Of a stretch of DNA of 64,000 bases, positions 58,014 through 64,000 are shown piece after piece; position 1 is the stretch's first letter, and every line of letters starts with the position of its first letter. The DNA comes from Acutalibacter sp. (GTDB taxonomy: Bacteria; Bacillota; Clostridia; Oscillospirales; Acutalibacteraceae), in contig JAHHRN010000004.1 of NCBI GenBank assembly GCA_020025775.1, positions 153,920 to 217,919 of the forward strand, in the 5' to 3' direction. A program made the translations under genes and the position numbers. Under the pieces are notes generated by a model. It made no database searches, was not told the DNA's origin, and worked only from the letters and a program-made list of their open reading frames with translations.

Positions 58014-60092
58014 ATGCCAAGAAAGGTATCTCTTGAAAAAACAAGAAATATTGGTATTATGGCGCACATCGACGCCGGTAAAACAACCACTACTGAAAGA
58101 ATTTTGTTTTACACGGGTGTAAACCATAAGATTGGTGAAACCCACGACGGCGATGCTACCATGGACTGGATGGCACAGGAGCAGGAGAGAGGTATTACCA
58201 TCACTTCTGCTGCTACCACCTGTTTCTGGAAGGACCATCGTATCAATATCATCGACACCCCCGGCCACGTTGACTTCACCGTTGAAGTTCAGCGTTCTCT
58301 TCGTGTATTAGACGGTTCTGTTACCGTTCTTTGCGCAAAGGGTGGTGTTGAGCCGCAGTCTGAAACCGTTTGGAGACAGGCTGACGAATACCACGTACCG
58401 CGTATGATCTATGTTAACAAGATGGATATTACCGGTGCAGACTTTTATCATGTAATCGACATGGTAGACGAGCGTTTCCGCTGCAACCCTGTTCCGATCC
58501 AGTTACCGATCGGTGCAGAGGACACCTTCAAGGGCATTGTTGACCTTGTTGAAATGGACGCTGAAATCTACTATGATGACCTCGGTAAGGATGTTCGTCG
58601 TGAACCCATTCCGGAGGACATGGTAGAACTCGCAAACAAATACCGTGAGCAGCTCATCGAGCACGTTGCTGAGCAGGATGATGCACTCATGGAAAAATAC
58701 TTCAACGGCGAAGAACTTACTGTTGAAGAAATTAAGAGAACCATTCGTAAGTCCACAATTGCGAATACAATGGTTCCGATCTGCTGCGGTACTTCCTACC
58801 GCAACAAGGGCGTTCAGCCGCTCCTTGATGCTATTGTCGACTACATGCCGGCTCCGACCGACGTTGAGGCAATCAAGGGCGTTAACCCCGAAACCGGCGA
58901 AGAGGAGCACCGTGTTGCAGGTGACGACGAGCCGTTCGCAGCTCTCGCATTCAAGGTTGCAACCGACCCCTACGTTGGTAAAATTTGCTTCTTCCGCGTT
59001 TATTCCGGTAAGATTGATGCAGGTTCTGCTGTATATAATACTGTTAAGGATCACCGCGAAAGAATGGGCCGTATCTTACAGATGCACGCAAATGACCGTG
59101 TAGACATCGAAACCTGCTACTCCGGCGATATCGCTGCAGCAGTTGGTCTTAAGAATACTACAACCGGTGATACTCTCTGCGATGAGAAGTTCCCGATTAT
59201 CCTCGAGTCCATGGACTTCCCGGATCCGGTTATCCGCGTAGCTATCGAGCCCAAGACCAAAGCAGGTCAGGAAAAGATGGGTATTGGCCTTCAGAAGCTT
59301 GCTGAAGAAGACCCGACCTTCAAATGCTATACCGATGAAGAAACCGGCCAGACCATTATCGCTGGTATGGGTGAGCTTCATCTTGAAATCATCGTTGACA
59401 GACTTCTTCGTGAATTCAAAGTAGAAGCTAACGTTGGTAAGCCTCAGGTAGCATACCGTGAGACCATCCGCAAGAACTCCTCTTCTGATACGAAGTACGC
59501 TCGTCAGTCCGGTGGTAAGGGTCAGTATGGTCACGTTAAGATCAACATGGAACCCAACCCGGGCAAGGGCTACGAGTTCGTTAACAATATCGTCGGCGGT
59601 GCAATCCCGAAGGAATTCATCGGTCCTATCGATGCAGGTATCCAGGGTGCAATGCAGTCCGGTGTTGTTGCTAACTACCCCGTTGAAGATGTTAAGATTA
59701 CACTTTACGATGGTTCTTATCACGAAGTTGACTCTTCTGAAATGGCATTTAAGATTGCCGGTTCTATGGCATTCAAGGATGCAATGAGAAAAGCAGATCC
59801 GGTTCTTTTAGAGCCCATCATGAAAGTTGTTGTTATCACCCCTGAAGATTACATGGGTGATGTTATCGGTGACCTTAACTCTCGCCGTGGTGAAATCCAG
59901 GGCTTCGAGGAGAGAACCGGTGCAAAGCAGATCAATGCTCATGTTCCGCTTTCCGAAATGTTCGGTTACGCAACCGACCTTCGTTCTAAGACTCAGGGCC
60001 GCGGCCAGTACGTAATGGAACCCGATGGTTATAAGGAAGTTCCGAAGTCCATCGCGGAGAAGATTATCGCTGCTCGTACAAAGAACGACTAA
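58014..60092 (+). CDS. fusA: Translation elongation factor G
   Basis: GTPase for translocation on the ribosome. 692 residues. GTPase motifs are AHIDAGKTTTTERIL, DTPGHVDF and NKMD. Domains II-V follow, with GMGELHLEI in domain III and the C-terminal LRSKTQGRGQYVMEPDGY. ATG at 58014 has GGAGG five bases upstream; the frame's earlier start codons overlap the hairpin. Codon use is strongly biased to highly expressed codons. It follows rpsG by 51 bases. Confidence 0.98.
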   Translation: MPRKVSLEKTRNIGIMAHIDAGKTTTTERILFYTGVNHKIGETHDGDATMDWMAQEQERGITITSAATTCFWKDHRINIIDTPGHVDFTVEVQRSLRVLDGSVTVLCAKGGVEPQSETVWRQADEYHVPRMIYVNKMDITGADFYHVIDMVDERFRCNPVPIQLPIGAEDTFKGIVDLVEMDAEIYYDDLGKDVRREPIPEDMVELANKYREQLIEHVAEQDDALMEKYFNGEELTVEEIKRTIRKSTIANTMVPICCGTSYRNKGVQPLLDAIVDYMPAPTDVEAIKGVNPETGEEEHRVAGDDEPFAALAFKVATDPYVGKICFFRVYSGKIDAGSAVYNTVKDHRERMGRILQMHANDRVDIETCYSGDIAAAVGLKNTTTGDTLCDEKFPIILESMDFPDPVIRVAIEPKTKAGQEKMGIGLQKLAEEDPTFKCYTDEETGQTIIAGMGELHLEIIVDRLLREFKVEANVGKPQVAYRETIRKNSSSDTKYARQSGGKGQYGHVKINMEPNPGKGYEFVNNIVGGAIPKEFIGPIDAGIQGAMQSGVVANYPVEDVKITLYDGSYHEVDSSEMAFKIAGSMAFKDAMRKADPVLLEPIMKVVVITPEDYMGDVIGDLNSRRGEIQGFEERTGAKQINAHVPLSEMFGYATDLRSKTQGRGQYVMEPDGYKEVPKSIAEKIIAARTKND

Positions 60093-60106
60093 TTTTTTTA
60101 GAAAAA

Positions 60107-60146
60107 CACTTGCTATTTTGCAAAATTATTGGTAAAATAGCAAGTG
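60107..60146. repeat. Perfect 13-bp inverted repeat over the tuf promoter
   Basis: CACTTGCTATTTT (60107-60119), 14-base loop, AAAATAGCAAGTG (60134-60146). No T tract follows, so it does not look like a normal terminator. Confidence 0.85.
60110..60138 (+). promoter_or_regulatory. Sigma-A promoter for tuf, inside an inverted repeat
   Basis: TTGCTA, 17-bp spacer, TAAAAT. The -35 box lies in the left arm and the -10 box at the start of the right arm. Confidence 0.62.
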
Positions 60147-60193
60147 CATTAAAGCAATACTAGATTATTGCATATCAAAGGAGGATTATTCCA

Positions 60194-61396
60194 ATGGCAA
60201 AGGAAAAATTTGACAGATCTAAACCCCACGTAAACATTGGTACCATCGGCCACGTTGACCATGGTAAAACCACTCTTACCGCAGCTATCACAAGAACTCT
60301 TTCTTTAAAGGGTTATGCAAAGTTTGAAGACTATGCAAACATCGATAAGGCTCCCGAAGAGAGAGAACGCGGTATCACAATCAACACCGCTCACGTTGAG
60401 TACGAAACCGACACTCGTCACTACGCTCACGTTGACTGCCCTGGCCATGCTGACTACATCAAGAACATGATTACTGGTGCTGCTCAGATGGACGGCGCAA
60501 TCCTCGTTATTGCTGCTACCGACGGCCCGATGGCACAGACCAAGGAGCACTTGCTTCTTGCTCGTCAGGTTGGTGTTCCGTACATCATCGTATTCCTTAA
60601 CAAGGCTGACCAGGTTGACGATCCCGAACTCCTCGAGCTCGTTGAAATGGAAGTTCGTGAGACCCTTTCTGAGTATGGTTTCCCCGGCGACGATACACCC
60701 ATCATCGTTGGTTCTGCTCTTAAGGCTCTTGAATATCAGGGCGACGACATCAACGCTGAGCCCCTTCAGCCCATCTGGAAGCTCATGGAAGCTGTTGACT
60801 CTTACATCCCGACTCCGGACCGTAAGGCAGACCTTCCCTTCCTTATGCCTATCGAAGACGTTATGACCATCTCTGGCCGTGGTACCGTTGTTACCGGCCG
60901 TGTTGAGCGTGGTCAGCTCAAGACTGGTGAAGAAGTTGAAATCGTTGGTCTTTGCGACGAAAAGAAGAAGTCCGTTGTAACCGGTATCGAAATGTTCAGA
61001 AAGACTTTGGACTATGCTGAAGCAGGCGACAACATCGGTGCTCTTCTTCGTGGTATTCAGAAGACAGACGTTAAGCGTGGTCAGGTTCTTGCTAAGCCCG
61101 GCTCCATTCATCCGCACACCAAGTTCGTTGGTCAGGTTTACGTTCTTAATAAGGAAGAAGGCGGCCGTCATACTCCGTTCTTCAACAACTACCGTCCTCA
61201 GTTCTACTTCAGAACTACTGACGTAACCGGCACCATCACTCTTCCGGAAGGCACTGAAATGTGCATGCCTGGTGATAACGTTGAAATGAACGTTGAACTT
61301 ATCACCCCCATCGCAATCGAAGAAGGTCTTCGTTTCGCTATCCGTGAAGGCGGCCACACCGTTGGTTCAGGTGTTGTTATTTCTATCCAGGAATAA
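60194..61396 (+). CDS. tuf: Translation elongation factor Tu
   Basis: Delivers aminoacyl-tRNA to the ribosome. 400 residues. GTPase motifs GHVDHGKTTLTAAIT, DCPGHADY and NKAD are complete, as are domain II (GRGTVVTGRVERG) and domain III (MPGDNVEMNVELI, REGGHTVGSGVV). SD AAAGGAGG. Very biased codon use. It has its own promoter and terminator, so it can be expressed apart from fusA. Unlike in many bacteria, the S10 ribosomal operon does not follow. Confidence 0.98.
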   Translation: MAKEKFDRSKPHVNIGTIGHVDHGKTTLTAAITRTLSLKGYAKFEDYANIDKAPEERERGITINTAHVEYETDTRHYAHVDCPGHADYIKNMITGAAQMDGAILVIAATDGPMAQTKEHLLLARQVGVPYIIVFLNKADQVDDPELLELVEMEVRETLSEYGFPGDDTPIIVGSALKALEYQGDDINAEPLQPIWKLMEAVDSYIPTPDRKADLPFLMPIEDVMTISGRGTVVTGRVERGQLKTGEEVEIVGLCDEKKKSVVTGIEMFRKTLDYAEAGDNIGALLRGIQKTDVKRGQVLAKPGSIHPHTKFVGQVYVLNKEEGGRHTPFFNNYRPQFYFRTTDVTGTITLPEGTEMCMPGDNVEMNVELITPIAIEEGLRFAIREGGHTVGSGVVISIQE

Positions 61397-61431
61397 TTTA
61401 AGTTATTCTAAATAGAACTTAAACAAACTAC

Positions 61432-61470
61432 AAAATCCCGAAAGCTCGAAAGAGTTTTCGGGATTTTTCT
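61432..61470 (+). terminator. Intrinsic terminator after tuf
   Basis: AAAATCCCGAAA pairs with TTTCGGGATTTT, with inner CTC/GAG, followed by TTCTTTT. Confidence 0.88.
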
Positions 61471-61498
61471 TTTATAATGCGAAACAGGGGAGTGTATC

Positions 61499-61523
61499 CG
61501 TAGAAGCGGATTATCTTTGCCCG
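61499..61523 (+). repeat. Degenerate REP-like sequence downstream of tuf
   Basis: CGTAG head, then GCGGAT and a final GCCCG in the positions of the REP unit at 18566. About 18 of 25 bases match by eye and the palindrome is broken. Confidence 0.35.
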
Positions 61524-61537
61524 TATTTTAATAAATA

Positions 61538-61577
61538 AAAAAGGATGCTTCTTGTGTTTAAAAGAAGCATCCTTTTT
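61538..61577. terminator. Bidirectional terminator, serving the O-acetyltransferase gene
   Basis: Perfect 16-bp stem AAAAAGGATGCTTCTT (61538-61553) with AAGAAGCATCCTTTTT (61562-61577), giving T runs on both strands. Confidence 0.82.
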
Positions 61578-61617
61578 ATGTTGTTTAAGCTTGAAAGAGA
61601 GGAGTTGTCTCGTCCTC

Positions 61618-62220
61618 TTATACAATCTCCATTTTTCTGTCTTTAAAATAATAAGCCTTGTCGTGCTCGCCAATTTCACGAACCACACGGCAGGGGTTGC
61701 CATAAGCAACTACATTGGCGGGAATATCCTTTGTAACGACGCTTCCTGCACCGATAACGGTATTATCCCCAATATGTACGCCGGGCAGAATAACGGCATT
61801 TGCGCCAATCCAGACGTTATTTCCGATATGCACCGGGATGTTGTATTGCGCACCGTCTAAACGCAGAGAAGGCTCAATCGGATGCCCTGCAGTAGCAATG
61901 ACCACATTCGGTGCAAACATGCAGTTGTCGCCAATGTAAATATCGTTGTCATCGACCAGCGTCAGGTTAAAATTGGCATATACGTTCTTTCCCACATGCG
62001 TATTAAGACCCCAATTCGCGTGCAGGGGAACTTCAAAATAGCAGTCCTCGCCGAGATCACCGAAAAATTGGTGTAAAAGCGCGTTCTTTTTCTCATGCTC
62101 TCCGGGCCGCGCATGGTTATAATCATATAAAATCTCAAACTGCTTTTCTTGAATCGCCAAAAGCTCGGGCGTGTCTGCAAAAAAGACTTTTTCGCTCTTC
62201 ATTTTTTCATAATCGGTCAT
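61618..62220 (-). CDS. Sugar O-acetyltransferase (Maa/LacA/NodL family)
   Basis: 200 residues, left-handed beta-helix acetyltransferase using acetyl-CoA. An N-terminal helical Mac domain (KMKSEKVFFADTPELLAIQEKQ) precedes hexapeptide repeats such as IGDNCMFAPNVVI, VHIGNNVWIGANAVI and VHIGDNTVIGAGSVV. The catalytic histidine is in ATAGHPIEP. Acceptor could be maltose, galactosides or other sugars; LacA is suggested by the lacZ gene 13 kb away, but that is weak. Own promoter; SD AAGGAG. Divergent from the SDR gene. Confidence 0.92.
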   Translation of the reverse strand: MTDYEKMKSEKVFFADTPELLAIQEKQFEILYDYNHARPGEHEKKNALLHQFFGDLGEDCYFEVPLHANWGLNTHVGKNVYANFNLTLVDDNDIYIGDNCMFAPNVVIATAGHPIEPSLRLDGAQYNIPVHIGNNVWIGANAVILPGVHIGDNTVIGAGSVVTKDIPANVVAYGNPCRVVREIGEHDKAYYFKDRKMEIV

Positions 62221-62250
62221 TCAAAAAACTCCTTCTAAGATGCTGCCCTT

Positions 62251-62279
62251 ATTTTAGCAACTTTTTCATCACTTTGCAA
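62251..62279 (-). promoter_or_regulatory. Sigma-A promoter for the O-acetyltransferase gene
   Basis: On the minus strand: TTGCAA, 17-bp spacer, TAAAAT, about 30 bases before the start. Confidence 0.65.
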
Positions 62280-62327
62280 GGGAGGTGTTCGTTCCTATAA
62301 AATAATACGAAAAAGAGGAAAAAAGAC

Positions 62328-62356
62328 TTGAAAAAAAAGGCAATTTGCGATAAAAT
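62328..62356 (+). promoter_or_regulatory. Sigma-A promoter for the SDR gene
   Basis: TTGAAA, 17-bp spacer, TAAAAT, about 40 bases before the start. Confidence 0.6.
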
Positions 62357-62395
62357 AATATCAAATTATGGTTCATATAAAGGAGATATAGTATC

Positions 62396-63235
62396 ATGGA
62401 TAAGAATTGGCTTAACAATAAAACCGTTATCGTTACCGGTGCATCCAGCGGTATGGGTAAGGGTATTACTGAAAAGCTCATCAAGGAGCATGGCTGCACA
62501 GTTTTAGGTGTTGCTAGAAGCGAAAAGAAAATGCAGGCACTCGTAGAGGAGCTCGGCGCAGAATATGCCGATAAATTCTCCTATCAGCTCTTCGACGTAT
62601 CTGACCGTGCAAAGTGGGATGAGTACGTTACATATTTAACCGAAAACAACATTCAGCCCGATATTCTCATCAATAACGCAGGTATCTTGCCGAAATTCGA
62701 CAAGTTCCAGCACTACACCATTGAAGAAATCGAAAAGGCAATGAACATCAACTTCTATGCTGCTGTTTATTCCATGCACGCTCTTCTTCCGATTATCTTG
62801 AAGTCCTCCAGCCCCGCTATCATCAACGTAGACTCTTCGGCTTCTCTCATGTCCCTTGCAGGTACTTCCGTTTACTCTGCAAGCAAGGCAGCACTCAAGT
62901 CTTTAACCGAGTCTATGCGTGAGGAACTTCGCGGCAAGTGCTATGTTGGCATTATTTGCCCCGGCTTCACCAAGACGGATATCTTCCGTAACCAGGGCGA
63001 GTCCGATGCAAGAGGTCAGAAGCTCATGAACATGGTTATGACCGACTGCGATAAGATGGTTAACCTCATCATGAATGGTATCAGCAAGAAGCATGAACTC
63101 ATGGTATTCGGTCCTGACGCAGCTTTCATGAACTACTTCGGCAGAATCACTCCGGTTCTCGGCGGTAGACTCTTCAGCGCTGTAATGAAGGCTTCCAAGA
63201 TTTCTCTCTTCGACCCCATCTTTAGCCAAGACTGA
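62396..63235 (+). CDS. Short-chain dehydrogenase/reductase (SDR)
   Basis: 279-residue NAD(P)-dependent oxidoreductase of the classical SDR type. Cofactor motif VTGASSGMGKG (TGxxxGxG), NNAG motif ILINNAGILPK, catalytic serine in VDSSASL, and YSASK (Tyr and Lys of the active site), then CPGFTKTDIF. A hydrophobic C-terminal region could touch membranes or lipids (FMNYFGRITPVLGGRLFSAVMK). The basic residue after the glycine motif (VARSEKK) hints at NADP(H). SD AAAGGAG. Substrate unknown. Confidence 0.9.
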   Translation: MDKNWLNNKTVIVTGASSGMGKGITEKLIKEHGCTVLGVARSEKKMQALVEELGAEYADKFSYQLFDVSDRAKWDEYVTYLTENNIQPDILINNAGILPKFDKFQHYTIEEIEKAMNINFYAAVYSMHALLPIILKSSSPAIINVDSSASLMSLAGTSVYSASKAALKSLTESMREELRGKCYVGIICPGFTKTDIFRNQGESDARGQKLMNMVMTDCDKMVNLIMNGISKKHELMVFGPDAAFMNYFGRITPVLGGRLFSAVMKASKISLFDPIFSQD

Positions 63236-63261
63236 TTCCTTTAGAACTTAAACCCTTACAT

Positions 63262-63298
63262 GTGCACTCTCTCGATTGGTCGGGGGAGTGCACTTTTG
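63262..63298 (+). terminator. Intrinsic terminator after the SDR gene
   Basis: GTGCACTC (63262-63269) pairs with GAGTGCAC (63286-63293), then TTTT. Confidence 0.75.
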
Positions 63299-63361
63299 GG
63301 CGGCTTTTCATTTCACTCGACAAACTTTTTTAAAATTTTTAAAAAAACTTTAAAAAAAGAC

Positions 63362-63390
63362 TTGACGAAAAACACAACATGTGGTATTAT
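63362..63390 (+). promoter_or_regulatory. Sigma-A promoter of the tRNA pair
   Basis: TTGACG, 17-bp spacer, TATTAT, ending 17 bases before the tRNA-Thr. Confidence 0.75.
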
Positions 63391-63407
63391 AGTCAAGCGT
63401 TGGAAAT

Positions 63408-63483
63408 GCTGGTGTAGCTCAGTTGGTAGAGCAGCTGATTTGTAATCAGCAGGTCGGGGGTTCAAGTCCGTCCACCAGCTCCA
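63408..63483 (+). tRNA. tRNA-Thr (anticodon TGT), CCA encoded
   Basis: 76 bases. Acceptor arms GCTGGTG/CACCAGC, discriminator T, encoded CCA. D-loop AGTTGGTAGA, anticodon stem CTGAT/ATCAG with loop TTTGTAA (anticodon TGT), T-loop GTTCAAGTC. Class I, no long variable arm. Confidence 0.96.
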
Positions 63484-63510
63484 TTCAACCGGATGTGAAA
63501 AATTAAATAT

Positions 63511-63595
<85 letters not shown>

Positions 63596-63631
63596 AAAAA
63601 GAAGATACACTTTTGTGTATCTTCTTTTTTT
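63596..63631 (+). terminator. Terminator of the tRNA unit
   Basis: GAAGATACAC (63601-63610), loop TTTT, GTGTATCTTC (63615-63624), then TTTTTT. The same hairpin recurs 172 and 344 bases downstream. Confidence 0.88.
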
Positions 63632-63773
63632 ATATTCAAAGAGAGTGGATTCGAAAGCCTGTTAAGAAAACAGTCCAGTGGACTGTTTTTAGGGCGTGGA
63701 GCCGATGATTAGTTGTCTCTGTTGAAGCCGTACCAATCGTGGTAGAAAGTAAAGACAATTAGAAAGAAAGCTC
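63602..63773 (+). repeat. 172-bp tandem repeat, unit 1
   Basis: Begins in the tRNA terminator hairpin. Next comes AGAGAGTGGATTCGAA (63640-63655), the reverse complement of the tRNA-Tyr T-arm region, then a second hairpin AAAACAGTCC/GGACTGTTTT (63667-63689) and a stretch with CCGTACCAATCGTGGTAG. No convincing reading frame. Confidence 0.9.
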
Positions 63774-63945
63774 AAGATACACTTTTGTGTATCTTCTTTT
63801 TTTATGCTCAAAGAGAGTGGATTCGAAAGCCCGTTAAGAAAACAGTCCAGTGGACTGTTTTTAGGGCTTGGAGCCGATGATCAGTCGTCTCTTTTGAAGC
63901 CGTACCAATCGTGGTAGAAAGTAAAGACAATTAAAAAGAAAGCTC
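63774..63945 (+). repeat. 172-bp tandem repeat, unit 2
   Basis: Same unit exactly 172 bases on, with about eight differences by eye. Both hairpins are intact. Confidence 0.9.
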
Positions 63946-64000
63946 AAGATACACTTTTGTGTATCTTCTTTTTTTATATTCAAAGAGAGTGGATTCGAAA
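63946..64000 (+). repeat. 172-bp tandem repeat, unit 3 (cut by window edge)
   Basis: The first 55 bases of a third unit, including the terminator hairpin and the AGAGAGTGGATTCGAA segment at 63984-63999. Confidence 0.88.

Noticed and set aside
60305..61357. 350-residue open frame on the minus strand of tuf
   Set aside because: A shadow of the strongly biased codons of tuf; no SD and no known motif. The same holds for long antisense frames in rpoC, rpoB and fusA.
63602..64000. CRISPR array
   Set aside because: Units are 172 bases, nearly identical throughout and contiguous, with no short repeat/variable spacer pattern. No CRISPR-like array was seen elsewhere in the window.

Overview
The window is a chromosomal segment of a low-to-medium GC Gram-positive bacterium of the class Clostridia. 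Supporting signs are consensus sigma-A promoters, strong AGGAGG-type Shine-Dalgarno (SD) sites, frequent TTG starts, the rnj-gdpP-rplI-dnaB-tilS-hpt-ftsH order, the DUF512-der pair and lipoproteins with Gram-positive lipoboxes. An alpha-L-fucosidase, a beta-galactosidase and a GPH-type sugar transporter suggest a gut commensal feeding on host or dietary glycans. The genus cannot be fixed from the sequence. About 45 protein genes and two tRNA genes fill almost the whole window. I see no prophage, insertion sequence with ends, CRISPR array or rRNA.

Layout. 1-2416: 3' part of a CCA-adding enzyme (minus), a DUF896 protein and a threonine/glutamate-rich lipoprotein with a structured leader. 2590-6841: a divergent type IIA topoisomerase pair (B then A). 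6934-10475 (minus): GH29 fucosidase and ligA. 10597-18250: D,D-carboxypeptidase, pgi, a P-loop protein, a lipoprotein, yceD-rpmF, a DUF512 protein and der. 18251-20774: an intergenic block with three copies of a ~44-bp repeat and a REP palindrome, an M28 peptidase, and a REP-associated tyrosine transposase (RAYT) with two REP palindromes inside its own reading frame. 20819-31502: two-module thyX (minus), then tmk, two acyltransferase-like genes, a DJ-1 protein, 5-formyl-THF cyclo-ligase, mltG, a U32 protein, a GNAT-like protein and a class B PBP. 31576-43766: a nucleotidyltransferase fused to a degenerate mutase, then RNase J, gdpP, rplI, dnaB, tilS, hpt and ftsH. 43989-48921: sugar transporter and convergent lacZ. 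49388-61396: rpoB, rpoC, rpsL, rpsG, fusA, tuf. 61618-64000: O-acetyltransferase, SDR oxidoreductase, tRNA-Thr(TGT), tRNA-Tyr(GTA), and a 172-bp tandem repeat that starts at the tRNA terminator and runs off the window.

How the genes work together. Most are housekeeping genes: replication and repair (topoisomerase, ligA, dnaB), nucleotide supply (thyX, tmk, hpt, folate recycling), wall synthesis (carboxypeptidase, MltG, PBP), RNA turnover and c-di-AMP turnover (RNase J, GdpP) and translation (rplI, rpmF, str genes, tRNAs). The accessory part is glycan use plus the RAYT/REP system.

The most unusual material is regulatory and repetitive. (i) A RAYT gene carries intact GTAG-headed REP palindromes in frame, with a further intact copy 1.7 kb upstream. 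(ii) A tandem repeat beginning at the tRNA-Tyr terminator carries the reverse complement of the tRNA T-arm. (iii) The rpsL and tuf promoters both sit inside perfect 13-15 bp inverted repeats in the same register. (iv) Other terminator hairpins are shared with a promoter -35 box or with the SD of the next gene. (v) A two-module ThyX has its signature motifs split between the halves. Everything here is read by eye; no alignment, folding or database search was run.
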